Shown: piece by piece, positions 1 through 10,843 of the stretch | Numbering within the stretch: position 1 is the first letter of the stretch | Layout of the letters: each line of letters begins with the position of its first letter | Source of the DNA: Setomelanomma holmii | Taxonomy: Eukaryota > Ascomycota > Dothideomycetes > Pleosporales > Phaeosphaeriaceae | Reading direction: 5' to 3' | DNA length: 64,000 nucleotides | Assembly (NCBI GenBank): GCA_010015745.1 | Contig: ML978243.1 | Location: 1-64,000 of the forward strand | Translations under genes and position numbers: made by a program | The notes under the pieces: model-generated | Told to the model about the DNA's origin: nothing | Databases searched by the model: none | The model's input: the letters and a program-made list of their open reading frames with translations, nothing else

Positions 1-1289
1 CCTGGTCGCGCGGTCCTCTACCGGTATTCAGAGAGAAGCCAGACTGAGGAGATATCTGGGACCATCTGGAGGAGCGTAAAAGGTTCTGGTGGTTGGGTGA
101 GGCAGGCTCGTCCGGTCGTGTTGCAGCCGGATTCCCAGGCGCCAAAGGACAGTCTAGGGTCCCTACAACCGCCATTCTTGCCCTTTGCAGTGCACTGCGC
201 GGCTGCGAAGTGGCGGTGGTAGGATTGGAGCTGTGTTGTGATCAATTTGACGGGGTTTGGGCCTATTTTGAAGGGTACCATGAAATTGAAAAAGCTGGTG
301 GGGTTGTATTGTGTGAAGCTACGAACAGTATATATAGTTGGGGGGGCTGTAAACAGCGCTAGTGTAGAGAAGGCAGTCTCACCTCACCTTGGGTGAGGTG
401 CCACTGCGCAGTGAGGCAGGAGAGACTCCAAACTGTGACATCTTGACATGAGTTATGAGGTGTGTACGCACTCGTCCGAGGACAGCATACTACTTGTGAT
501 AAATGAAGAGTCCTGTCCTACGTAAGATTTCAGCAGAAGATCAGATCGTTGAGGGTACCTGTTCCGTGGAATGCAACGTATACTGGTGTTAAAGAGGACC
601 ACGGTGGATCGTTGCATATCGGAGCCATACTAACCACTTCATTGATAAAGTCCTACATGAGAAGAATTTGTATGAGTTACCTATGTTTCACTGCATCTAT
701 TTCCCGGGCTTTCTGATCTCTCTAAAGTCCCGTATCTTTCTTGCCCTGTCACTCTCGATGTTACTCCCTCCTTTGCCATGACCACGTGCTGGCACTAGTA
801 CCATTGCCCCCATCTGCACCGGTACAGCAGCGCCGCACGTCCCAAGCAATCGTTCAGAAAGGGCTCTCGGGCATGTGCCCTGCCTCCACCATAGTCCAAG
901 TATGCGTCACCTCACTAGACTTCCGACACAAAGCCCTATACTTCACTCACATATTGCGTTGTCGCTCGAATGCGGCACACCTCTGGTGAACATTCACGAT
1001 GTCGAAAACGACCATTAGAAGCCCAACTTGGGTTGTTGCGACGATACCGGAACGACAAAGAGAGCATGAGCTTGACGATAAGACTGTGCGACAGGGGTTT
1101 AATGGCAACGAGAAGCTTGAGGGACGGGCTGAGCGAAGAACAGAATCTTCGCAACGTCATTAATTGGAGTACGCCTTCCTCGCCCGAGTTGTCTCAGGCC
1201 TGACAAGGAAAGAACCACCGACCTCTCCCCTTACGCCGGAAGCAGTTAGGAGTCAGGAGCGAGCAGCAGGATTCAACGGCAATTTTGCC
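1..1289. other. Left-edge region without a convincing gene
   Basis: No reading frame here shows a recognisable domain, splice pattern or protein-like composition; the open frames on the two strands overlap each other and look like chance. The only structured item is a pair of adjacent palindromes at 380-413. The stretch ends at the stop codon of the aldolase-type gene on the minus strand, so part of it is that gene's 3' flank. Confidence 0.5.
380..413. repeat. Two adjacent palindromes
   Basis: CACCTCACC at 380-388 is perfectly complementary to GGTGAGGTG at 392-400 with a 3-base loop. It is followed directly by the 12-bp perfect palindrome CACTGCGCAGTG at 402-413. This could be a hairpin, a dimeric protein-binding site, or the end of a degenerate element. 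The function is not known. Confidence 0.6.
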
Positions 1290-2276
1290 TTATTTCAAGA
1301 AGTCCCCGCCAGTCTTCGCCAGCACCTCATCATAGTAGCTCTGGAACGCCAACCACCCCTTCTCTGGCGTTCCGACATTCGCATACGTCTCCGCCGCCTC
1401 TTTGTCTCCTATGGCCTTGGGCTTATGCCCACTTCCTGCACTTGCAGCATCGACTAGTAGTTGTGCCTGACACGTCTTGTCCAAGCTTAAGAACCAAAAC
1501 GCCGCTTCATCAACCGTCTTACCCACAGTCAAAATACCATGATTCTGCAAGATTGCCGCCTTGCCATCGCTCAAGGCATCGGCAATACGCTCGCCTTCTT
1601 CGGACGCAAGCACAACGCCTCCAAAGTCTTTGTACACGCCATGCGACTTGTAAAACCGCACGCTATCCTGCGTATACATGTCCAGTTCTCGACCAAATGC
1701 GCTGAATGCCTTGCCATGTACGCTGTGCGCATGACATGCAGCATCCACATCCGGCCGTCTCTTATGTATGGCACTGTGTATAGCAAACGCCGCTGCATTG
1801 ATGGGCTCGTTGCCCTCAACCACTTCGCCCTGCTCATTCACTAGTATCAAGTCGCTCACGCGTATGAGCGAGAAATGCGTTGATAAAGGATTGAGCCAGA
1901 AATGATCTTTCAATATCGGGTCTCGAACTGAGATGTGGCCTGCGACGCCTTCATCGAAGCCGCGGGAGGCGAAGATGCGGTATGCGGCTGCGAGGTGCTG
2001 TTTGCGGTACAGGCGCTCGTCTTCGAGGGACGCGAATTGGGGATGTTTTCGGATGTTGAGATTTTTGCCTGATGTTGTGCGGCCCATTGCTGCAACATTG
2101 CGGTTATCGTGCGATTGCGCGTGGTCGACGCGTAGCCCGGACGCGACTGATGCTTGATATGGTTTGGTGGACGTTGCTAGGCAGCGCGTGATGGCTGATC
2201 GAGGACATCGTGGTCTAGGGCCATGTTGTATGTACGCACGAGAAAGCGCACGTGGTAGTGAGCGAGCTGTAGACAT
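1290..2276 (-). CDS. Class II aldolase/adducin-domain protein
   Basis: This 328-residue protein carries one class II aldolase/adducin N-terminal domain at about residues 85-300. Members are zinc-dependent aldolases or epimerases such as fuculose- and ribulose-phosphate enzymes, plus many fungal proteins of unknown substrate. Visible landmarks are the cofactor-binding GHISVRDP loop, the metal-binding HAHSVHG motif and the QNHGILTVG motif. The first 60 or so residues are rich in Arg, Ser and Ala with few acidic residues, which fits a mitochondrial presequence, although a shorter start at Met64 would also give a whole domain. The frame starts with ATG and needs no intron. Substrate cannot be named from sequence. 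No neighbour suggests an operon-like partner; the gene stands alone beside decayed genes. Confidence 0.88.
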   Translation of the reverse strand: MSTARSLPRALSRAYIQHGPRPRCPRSAITRCLATSTKPYQASVASGLRVDHAQSHDNRNVAAMGRTTSGKNLNIRKHPQFASLEDERLYRKQHLAAAYRIFASRGFDEGVAGHISVRDPILKDHFWLNPLSTHFSLIRVSDLILVNEQGEVVEGNEPINAAAFAIHSAIHKRRPDVDAACHAHSVHGKAFSAFGRELDMYTQDSVRFYKSHGVYKDFGGVVLASEEGERIADALSDGKAAILQNHGILTVGKTVDEAAFWFLSLDKTCQAQLLVDAASAGSGHKPKAIGDKEAAETYANVGTPEKGWLAFQSYYDEVLAKTGGDFLK

Positions 2277-3081
2277 TGTGAGTGGTTTATATCAGCCTTT
2301 GATAACAAGAGGTAGCGAGGATTGATGTAGATATGGTGTGCTTTGAGCTTCCCCGCATTCGCAGCCGGATATGTATCCGTGAAACGTGCCGAAGAGAGGG
2401 CTTCTGTGCACATCCTCATGATGCCATTGGACATCGAGATAAGAGAGACAATGAAATCGAGCAATTCACGATTCCTGATATCAAGAAGTGGCGCCAGTGA
2501 TCGAGGGTTCGATGGTTCGACGCCGGCTATTTGGCGGCTCATGTAAGCAATCCTAGGCAAGGCATCTTGCGATGCGTCGCGCGCCTACTTAGGTACTCCA
2601 TTCATCTTACATCTGAGCGTTGTCAGCACAGAGGCTGATGCGATAAGACTTGATCCTGGTGCAACTTGCGCCCTCACTTTGTACTTGCTCTCGGCGATAC
2701 GGGGCTCGAAAGCAAATTGACGTGCGCGTGCTGCGCAGCAGCATCCACAAATACAAGAAGCAATACAGAGCTAACGAGACGAACCGCGAGGTGGGCAGTT
2801 CGGGTGATGCGGATGAGATGTGTATCGTGGAAGGTGCGGGAGAAGAGACTTGGGTGCAAAGTCATCGCGTTGCCACTGCACATCAAGATTGGATAAAATG
2901 AGCTTCAGCTTTTCTGATTCGCGAAGATGAGTGCGGGTAGTTCATGCATTAACAAGGAATTTGAATGGCCAAGGTATGGAAGTAGCAGAGGTATCTCGCG
3001 ATGCGTTGCGATTATGCCATGTATGTCATTTACTCTACTCAAACAACAGCACTATTCCAAGTCCACCTCAGTGTCCTCTGC
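2277..3081. other. Intergenic, no gene seen
   Basis: This is the upstream flank of the aldolase-type gene. Short open frames exist on both strands but none is protein-like. I see no repeats or RNA genes here. Confidence 0.45.
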
Positions 3082-3480
3082 CTACCATCCGACCAGACTT
3101 TCCAGCGACAATATTGTGGAAGGATGTTCCTCACCAGGGACTCGTTTGCGTGTCTCAAAGCATGCTTCCATCAGGAATCGGGCCTCCTCGTTGCGCCCTT
3201 GGGACATGAAAGTGACCGCGAGATTGTGCATGCTGGAGAGCGTTTCGGGATGCTCGTCGCCAAGTACCCTCTTCCTCGTCTCTAGTACTCTCACACCGAG
3301 CTCTTCTTCTTCCTTCGGACGCAGTTGTTCTCTGCAAGTCACCACCAAGATAGCCATGCTGGTCAGCGTGTGGGGATGCACATAGCCAAGCACCCTCTTC
3401 CTAGTATCTACTACCTGCACGGCTAGCTCTTCTGCACAGGCGCTGCACGTCGAGCAAACTGCAAGTGTACGCTGCACGAA
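3082..3480 (-). pseudogene. Kinesin-light-chain-type TPR fragment
   Basis: The minus strand encodes about two and a half 42-residue tetratricopeptide repeats of the kinesin-light-chain type common in fungal NB-ARC/TPR proteins. The recurring core is TRKRVLG-x-x-HPxTL followed by a hydrophobic helix. The open frame extends upstream to 3717 but that part is not TPR-like and overlaps the end of the kinase pseudogene. No start codon, nucleotide-binding domain or splice site could be assigned, and the fragment is far shorter than family members. It is best read as a remnant of an NLR- or TPR-type gene. A larger relative lies at 52185-54222. Confidence 0.6.
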
Positions 3481-3732
3481 GGTGATTGGGCGCAGCTCAA
3501 AACTCCAATTCTCGCTTCTTTTAGTGGGTGCACTAGCGCAGCCAGGCGCTGCATGGACGTCTGTGCTCGTCGCCCAAGGGTGGCACTGCTTTGGCAAAAC
3601 TACAATCTCGCAACACCGAGCAGCACAAGTGCCCTGGTTGGCTGAAACGCAAAATCGTCGACAGAATCTTCTATCACCGCCGCGCCTTCGCTTTCCTCTT
3701 CGGTGGATATCTCTCACCTATCATGAAATCCC

Positions 3733-5590
3733 TCAGCTCCTGTTTGACACCCAAGGTAATCGCTCCGCTCTCGCTCTTTGCCCTTTGCAGGCCCGTTGCG
3801 GTCCAACCGTAACTTGCTCAATCGCCGGTCGATCCTCTTGTGTGTATCGTGAACACGCCCTAACCAGGTCTTTCAACTCCTCGCTGTATGAGCTGGTAGC
3901 TTCAAATGGCGTGTTGCCTGGTGGAGAATGGCAGCTGTGGGATTGTCATAGGACTCGCCGTTATTGAGTTTGCGGTCTTGTGTGCCTTCGTTGTCAAAGA
4001 AGGGAGCTTGGTGCTCTGTATTTTGCATGAAGAGACACCAGATCATTTGGCCGCTGTTGACATGTTAGATCCAACATGCTGATGGAGCGTGAGTAGAATT
4101 GTGGATTCACTTACAAGCCCCATACGTCGGTCTTGCTGATAATCCTCTCGATGACATCTTGTTGGCGATGGTAGTCCCAGAAGATTTCCTAATTACATTG
4201 CTTATCAGCGAAAGGTCATAATCTACTTATGGCTGAGCATACGCACTCGTGGATAGCGTGCGCCAGCACCGCTGCATTCGTCACCAGAGTCATTTATGAC
4301 GTAGTGCAACAGACTGTCCGTATATGCATCTCTGTCAGATTGCAGGTCAAAGAATGCACAATCTCAATCTGCAAGGACAATGGTCGGCCACTATTCATGT
4401 CAGTATCAGTAGATCTCTCATCGTGTCAGAGGGTTCTGCCTCGTCTTGCGTGCAGTCAGTCTCGCAAACGTCGGCAGACTAATTGCTCACTACCTTCCCT
4501 TCACCATTTTCAGACGATTTTACGAAAACATTAGACAGATGGAGTTCCTTATGAACGATCTCTTTCCACTCCTTGTTCCCTCCATCCGAACTGGAGCCGT
4601 TCTTTAGTGCCGCGCGCGCGTTCGCAAGCGAGTCGAAGATGTGCCATATAAATGCCCCATCAATTACTCGGGGCAAGTCTGGATCTAGTAGGCCGTTCCG
4701 CTCTTTGAGGTCAGTCATACCGTCGAATTCCTCGCTTGTGCGTTCTTGATATTCTTTCATTCCTTGAGCTGGTCATGTAATACCATCTTCTTTGTCTTGC
4801 GCCTGTCGCTTTCGCTCCTGTGCGTACTGTGCCCACGCATCTTCGACGACTGTCTCCGCCGCCTCTCGAGCGTCCGTTTCTGCATCTGGTCCATCATTCT
4901 TTAGTTCATCCTTCTCTTTCCACGCTTGCTCGATATCAGGATGCACCCCGAGCCAACGGTACCTGTTCCGCCTCTCTCGCCAGGGCTTGGAGTAGCTCGA
5001 AAGCGCATGATACACGTCTCCAAGCTCGCAGACCTCGTTGAAGACCCTGTACCTCCTTAGCCGGAAGCTGATACGTTAACCAAGATATCTGTGGATAGTA
5101 TGTTCGTTCCACGCTGTTCATTCAGTCGAACTGGGATAGCAATCTCGCGTGGCAGACGGTCGCGCCAATTGACAGGATTTACCCATTGGGCCCGATCCAT
5201 TTTTGCGACATCTTTTGGGCAATCCACTCGGCGATGTTCTTCTGATCATCGGCTCGAACCTACAGCCCGGTTCGGGCCTTCGCACCCTGGCCAAGAAAAT
5301 GAGCGCCGTACCAGCGCTTTGCCTCAAGCTCCCAATCTGGGTCATGCAAGCCTACCGCAAGCCCCAATCCCGCTTTTGGCTCTCATCTATGAGACCTTCA
5401 TCGAACAAGGGCAATTTGGCATCTCCTGTCGCGGCGCCAGGCCAGTATGGCATGTTCGTAGTGTTGATATGTGCCGGCCCTGCGGATGCGACTGGTGGCC
5501 CTGGTGTTTGATCTTTTGCTGGATCCGTTGCTGGTCCTGGCGCTGGATCTGGCGCTGGATCTGGATCTGGGACTGCTAGTACGCAATCAG
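3733..5590 (-). pseudogene. Serine/threonine protein kinase-like pseudogene
   Basis: Pieces in several frames follow one another in the order of a fungal kinase-like protein. They are a Pro/Asp-rich leader (about 5590-5480), the block LHDPDWELEAKRWYGA near 5320, a PREIAI helix-C-like piece near 5150, then RYRVFNEVCELGDVYHAL near 5040. A catalytic-loop piece HKELHLSNVFV follows near 4550, then SKTDVWG, a probable intron (GTAAGT just after 4126), and a C-terminal SYSEELKDLV...TQEDRPAIEQ piece. The reading is broken by a TAG at 5260-5262, a frame change near 5180, a TAA at 5076-5078 and a frame change near 3890. The catalytic Asp of the usual HxD motif is Glu here. It is therefore very unlikely to be an active kinase. 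Some of these breaks could be unrecognised introns, but the stops are not flanked by good splice signals. Confidence 0.72.
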
Positions 5591-6150
5591 GAGCATCCTT
5601 CTGTTGGGCTCATTAGGTATGGTGCTCTCATCCACGTTCGGGAGTATTTGCAGTTGGCCCGTGTGCGCTTGTTCGAATATACGCTTTTACGCACCGGAGG
5701 TATCTCGCCAAAGCCGCGCAAGAGTACCCGCGACGTCCGCTACGCGCTAACTAGCCGACGCTGTTCAGGCCGACATACTCCGTGTTCCAGCATACAATTT
5801 GACCAGCCTTGTCCTCTGATACGCGCGCGATAAGCAGCTTTGTAATAGTTCATCGCATTTGCGTACAGCGGCTTCATCTTTTTGGTCGGCATGGTGTTGA
5901 ACAAACGAGAATATGACCGCGACTATGGAGAAGAGCTGGTCGTAGGCAGGAGATGCCGTGGGTACGTTTCCAGTCGATGTATTGTAATTTTGATTCATAT
6001 TTAGAACGTCCAAGCGCATGTCCAGCGGAGTTGGTGATGTTCCTTGACGACATGTCTAGTTCTTTGTGTAAGTTTCACCATCGACTAGAGGAAGAATTGT
6101 TTCAACGGATTCCGTTGTTACATTGTCGCTCTTGGAACAAGGCCTACCGG
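5591..6150. other. Flank between kinase pseudogene and transposon
   Basis: A minus-strand open frame at 5765-6019 encodes an 84-residue helical-looking peptide that could be an upstream part of the decayed kinase gene, but no family is recognised. The rest shows nothing. The stretch ends at the TA dinucleotide (6151-6152) that is the left target site of the outer transposon. Confidence 0.35.
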
Positions 6151-6152
6151 TA

Positions 6153-6205
6153 ACGTAGATGGCAAGCAAGCGCCGCACCCCACCAACTTTGCGCACCTCT
6201 TTAAA
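6153..6205 (+). repeat. Left terminal inverted repeat of outer element
   Basis: This segment matches the reverse complement of 15245-15297 over about 53 bp with only three or four mismatches, all transitions. It starts ACGTAGATGGCAAGC and abuts the TA target. Confidence 0.9.
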
Positions 6206-6433
6206 CTCAACGTACAACAACTCTACGCCACTATACTCAAATGGCTTCAAACAAAGCAGATATTTAGCTTGCTATCTTATCTATTGAAAATAAACAATTC
6301 AAAAGCAATCGCTGTGCTGCAGACGTCTACAATGTATCTGAACAAACGATCCGCCGCCGACGAGCTGGCAAGCCTGCCCGACGCGATTGCCAGCCCAACT
6401 CAAAGAAGCTCACTCACGTAGAAGAGGAGGTAA

Positions 6434-6435
6434 TA
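6434..6435. other. TA target-site duplication, left
   Basis: This TA precedes the left terminal repeat of the nested element and lies in the transposase codon ATA (6433-6435). It pairs with the TA at 13761-13762. Confidence 0.85.
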
Positions 6436-6463
6436 ACGTCCATCCCTGCGTGGCGGGACACCT
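6436..6463 (+). repeat. Left terminal inverted repeat of nested element
   Basis: This matches the reverse complement of 13733-13760 at about 22 of 28 positions; the shared blocks are ACGTC, ATCC, TGCGTG and CGGGAC. It lies directly after the TA at 6434-6435. Confidence 0.78.
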
Positions 6464-6840
6464 TCCTGTCCGGACCTTCGGTTTTAGGCCAGCGCGACTG
6501 CACAACGTCAAGATTGACATGCTATGTTCTGCACATGCTGTTCTTTAAGCGTGTTAGCCTCTGAATAAGTAGAGCGCGGTGTTGGACGCGGTGTTGGTTG
6601 TTCTGTTGTTGGCACCTACTAAACCTCTGCTAGTACCCCCTGTTTACTCGTGTGATGGCCCTTGGTTGGAGATGAATCTCGTGTGCCGAAGGCTCTACGG
6701 TTGGTTCTTGGGGAGTGAGTGGAAGGGATCGTTGAACGAGGATTCGAGTACAGATACTGAGTAGTAGTCAGAGTCTAAGTACAAGAGGCGCACTGAGGTA
6801 AACAGATGGAGACTGTAACCACGTGGCTGAAGTCACATGT

Positions 6841-7136
6841 TATCCTATTGTAGTAGGCACTGCCCTGTGGGCAAGTGCACTTACCTCTGAGCCGAGAGCT
6901 CCTGGAACATCACAATCACAACATGACAACAGACAGCAATACAATCGTTGATCACAGCCTCCGACCGACACTGCTCATGCAGTTACATTATCCTATTGTA
7001 GTAGGCACTGCCCTGTGGGCAAGTGCACTTACCTCTGAGCCGAGAGCTCCTGGAACATCACAATCACAACACGACAACAGATAGCAATACAATCGTTGAT
7101 CACAGCCTCCACCCGACACTGCTCACGCAGTTACAG
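6841..7136. repeat. 148-bp direct tandem duplication
   Basis: TATCCTATTGTAG starts at 6841 and again at 6989, and the two 148-bp copies stay nearly identical to their ends. Most of the few differences are transitions, for example CATGAC against CACGAC and GACAGC against GATAGC. The unit includes the phrase ATACAATCGTTGATCACAG. Confidence 0.9.
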
Positions 7137-7413
7137 AGACTGTAGTCAAGTGCAAGGTAACCAGGTTGTAGATTGGTACAAATGGTACTGGTAAGGTACT
7201 CTATGAAGTTGAACACGATGGTCTAGCAATGCCATCAGTCCTATCTATATACTGAGGGGGCCATCCCACCCATCCTGGTTGTCGTGTACATCCCGGGATG
7301 GTTGTGCTTGGCGGGATGTTGTCACGTGACCCTTGGTGGGGGGAGAGTGGTCTGTGCTTTATCTTGTGCATCCCTTACCAGTCATTTCCAATGTTTGTAA
7401 CACTCCGCAAGGT

Positions 7414-7507
7414 GGCAAGATCACTAGAAGTTGTCTTAAAAGACAAACCCCTAGCTGCGTTTGGCATGCAGTAGGCTGCAGTAGCGTGCTTAGATATCTG
7501 TGTATAC
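7414..7507 (+). repeat. Diverged subterminal inverted repeat, left copy
   Basis: From GGCAAGATCA to GTATAC this block resembles the reverse complement of 13342-13438. Both share GGCAAGATCA at the start, a spacer of 49-51 bp, then GCATGC and a GCAGTAGCGTGC-x-AGATATC core. It suggests that the two arms of the nested element have a common origin. Confidence 0.65.
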
Positions 7508-7913
7508 AACTGCACAAATTCAATGCTAACGCTGAACGTGGAGACTGCCTAAGATAAGTGTGGCGCAGACCGGCAGCCTTCTAGAAGCGTCTACAGTCAT
7601 GTCTCCGATTTACGTATATTCACAAGCATCTATGCAATCTTACCGTTCAACGTCATCGGTAGCGCCCTATTACTATGTAGAGAGCACTGCTGCGGACAGT
7701 GACAGGCAAAAAGAGGCATAATGTGGGAATTCTTTCTATGACATCATACAGCAACAAGCGCTCCCTTGTAGATTCTCGAAGCTTCGATGTGGCAGAGAAT
7801 TGACGTATATATACATGTATATCTCCGTCCCTTTATGAGTGCTGAGCTATTAAAAATAAAGAGAAGAAGAAGAAGAAAGAGAAGAACAAGTGAAACTACT
7901 GCACTGTAAGATA

Positions 7914-10843
7914 TCACACGAAACGACACATCCAAACCTTTCCAGATCCTGTACCTAGACCAATACATCTGCCTAACACAGCTGTGCATGATGGTCGATG
8001 CTCTGATGGGAGCCACAACAAGTTTTGAGTATTGTTACATATCCAGGTGCGATCTGCGCTAACTGTTGTTCCTTGACAAACAAGCTCCTGGGGTTTTATC
8101 ACAATTGTATCGGGGTGTAGCGACGCAAGGACAGAGATGAGACTAGCCGAGCTGATTCCGCCGCTATAGCCCTCGAGCGTCTGCAGGCACGCGCCGCTGC
8201 TCGCATCCCAGATCTTGACGGTCCTGTCCCAGGACGGCGACGCCAGCCTCGCCGAGTCATGCGAGAAGGCTACCGAGCTGACGCCATTGCTATGGCCCTC
8301 GAGCGTCTGCAGGCACGCGCTCCAGCTGTCGCTCATAGCCGGCCTGATTGTAATTCCTCTTGGCTCTTCGTATTGAAATTGCTGCCTGATCAGACTCCCT
8401 GCTGGGCTGAACAATAGCGCAGACATGTATGTTTGAAGAGGGTAACTCTCGATTGCTCCTTTGTGATACATAACGAATCGCTGTGCGTCCTGGACAAGCT
8501 GGGCAAGACGATCTTGGTCCTGCATACCCTACTAAGGTCAGCATCTACTCAAAATAGACATGCCGTCTCTAGATGCTATACCTGCAGTAGTAACCACAAT
8601 TTTGTTACTGAGACTACACCTGTTCCTAAGCTCTTACACAGACTAAGCCCTTCAAGCCAGTAAAGATACTTATCCCTCAGAAAGTTATACACGGCTGTCA
8701 TCTGCAAGTTAGGAACACTGTTTGCCCAAGACTTAGGTTTAGAGTCGTGCAGATGGTCAATCCAGTAGATACACGGGTAGCGCGACGCTGCTAATGGGTC
8801 CGGATGTGGTGGTTTGACGTTCTTAATAGCGCTTCCTGGCGCTTTCAAGCTGTACATGTCTCTGTGCAACATGCTAGATAGATGCGCTAGGGATGTCAAA
8901 AAGATAGCCCGGTGAATCTCTTCCGCACTGTTTAGAAAGACCTTGTTTGACGCCTTTGCAAAGAGGAAGTCCTTTGCAGACTGATGCACAAAGAAGACTG
9001 TGTCTTCTCGGAGAGTAAGAAACGATCCACAAAGGCTAATAATCTCCCGCACGTCATCGTTAACAACCGCAAGCTGCTCTACAAGTACAACTAGCTCAGC
9101 AATAGTGACAGGTCGATACAAGACGGCGGTCGAAGCAAGTACACAGCGACAGATTTCGGCGTCGTCAGACTCGCTTATCTGCTGCATCATCCGCTTGTAC
9201 AAGTCGTCTAGCCCGGGCGGGAACATGGCTAGCTTCTTCAGCGCATGCCAATTTGCCGTCCTCTCCAGCTCTTGGCACACCAACGCAACCCAGAGGAAGG
9301 TGTCGTTTGCGTTTGACTTCAAGTGATCAAGTATAGCGCGTTGAACATCTTCTCTGTATCCTTTTTCTTGCGCTAACTCATCTACTTTTTGCTGGATAAA
9401 GACTGCAACTGCTGCAGCAACTGACTCTGCGTTCAGCTCGAGGCTTAGTCTTACTTTGTGCCCTGCCCGGTCTAACCGCGCTTCGACGTCTGGCCAGTTG
9501 CGACTAGAGGCTATCCATTTGACGCGGGAGGATGCAGAGGAATGCTTTACGACAAATTTCAGCAGCTTTGGAAGGTCAGCAGTGACGCACTCATCTAGCG
9601 CGTCAATGACTAGGTATGTTGGGCGCAGGCTCGGGTCTTGCAGCACGTCGACGAAGATCTCTGTCAAGGCTACCCAGGCATTTGCATCTTCAAAAAAGCT
9701 TTTGCCTGCGTGGTCGTGCTTCTTGCGGACGTGCGATACAAGCGACGGTTGCTGAACTACTAGCATGTATAACAGCCCTCGTAGTACAGCCGTAGCAGTG
9801 TTGATGCGCGAGTCGGTTGCTTGGCAGAAGAAGTATGAGACAGTGACAGTGTTGTTTACTGTCTTTTGTAGTTCGTCGATAATGCCGCAGAGCAGCATCG
9901 TCTTGCCTTTACCAGGATCCCCTTTTACCCATAGCAGTCGGCTGTGCGGATCCTGTTGCCATTCCTGAAAGGTGGTATTGTCAAGAATCCAGCGGTAAAC
10001 ATCTGCTAGCAGACCTCCCTTGGTCTCCTCGATACGCTTCTTGTCATCACGTGGGTCTGTGCTGTGCAGGTCTTGGATACATCGCTTTGCACTGTCAATC
10101 TCCTCCATAAGGCGCCTAAAGGCACCAGCCGCACCTTCGCCATACACTGGCGCTAGCTCGACACCTAAAATACCTTGCAGCGAGTACGCCCTATCTTCTT
10201 CGCGTTTAGTCACCCGACTTTCTTTCCATTGCAGTCGTTCGTTGACGCTGAACTTGGAAAGAGGGGCTCCGTCAAGCGCTTCGTACGGAATACCAGTGAT
10301 CTTCTTGATTAATGACTTTAACAATATCTTGTCACCAAGCTTCTTCTGCTCTTGGGAGAAGAACTCGACTATGCTTGGCGCGAGAAGTTCTTGGAGCGTC
10401 CAGCCACGCGTGAACCATAGACTTGACTTGAAGGCTGGCTCCCATGTAGACTCGGTGGATATGCTGTCGGCTGTCTTCTTTTTTGTTGATACGTCTGATA
10501 GGTATACGTAGCACTTTCTCGCATTTTGGTACCAGCGGAACATGGACTGGATAGCGTGGGAGAGCTCAGCCTGGTCTGACTTATCAATGCAGCATGTGTT
10601 GACCCAAAAGTACTGCAGCCTATCTTGCTGTGTTTGCTCTCCACAGAAACGTATTTTCTTATATCCAAGCTTCTTCTTGTAACCAGGCTTGTGCTTGCTG
10701 CCGCTATTTGCAAGGTCTGCAAAAGTCACCTCCTCTGCGTCTTCCCCCCAAGTGTGTGAAAGTATTGCGTAGTGAGGTACTGCGTTCTTGTCGAAGCTGG
10801 CGATCGTAAGGCAGCCATCTTCTCCGTACGATAGAAGACGCAT
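7914..10843 (-). CDS. HET-NACHT-WD40 STAND protein (HET-D/HET-E/HNWD-like NLR)
   Basis: Two exons, 10843-8582 and 8528-7914, joined across a 53-bp intron (GTATAG...TAGTAG) give 958 residues. The order is HET domain (about 1-230, with YAILSHTWG at 25-33, WVNTCCIDK near 80 and WFTRGWTLQELL near 143), then NACHT (Walker A GDPGKGKT at 308-315, Walker B LVIDALDEC near 411-419). A helical winged region, a WD40 stretch (about 825-880) and the conserved tail ENLLWLPSE-like follow (here QNLLWLPSE). Relatives control heterokaryon incompatibility: the WD40 array senses a partner, NACHT oligomerises and HET triggers cell death. The WD40 array is very short, one full and one partial 42-residue unit 126 bp apart, where relatives often have many. 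No stops or frameshifts interrupt it. It lies inside the nested transposon. Confidence 0.92.

Larger units (their letters stand above)
6464..7913. other. Left arm of nested element, non-coding
   Basis: About 1.4 kb between the left terminal repeat and the stop codon of the NLR gene. It holds a 148-bp tandem duplication (6841-7136), an 8-bp-stem hairpin (ACATCCCG at 7288-7295 with CGGGATGT at 7312-7319), and a block (7414-7507) that reappears inverted near the right end. A GAA-rich purine tract lies near 7860-7890. No protein-like frame was seen. Confidence 0.55.

Noticed and set aside
93..362. An 89-codon open frame near the left edge
   Set aside because: It lacks any domain, and the opposite strand is equally open.
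7288..7319. Hairpin ACATCCCG...CGGGATGT as an end of a separate small element or a terminator
   Set aside because: It has no TA duplication or second end. Short perfect stems of 8 bp occur by chance in 64 kb, and hairpin terminators are not used by fungal RNA polymerase II.
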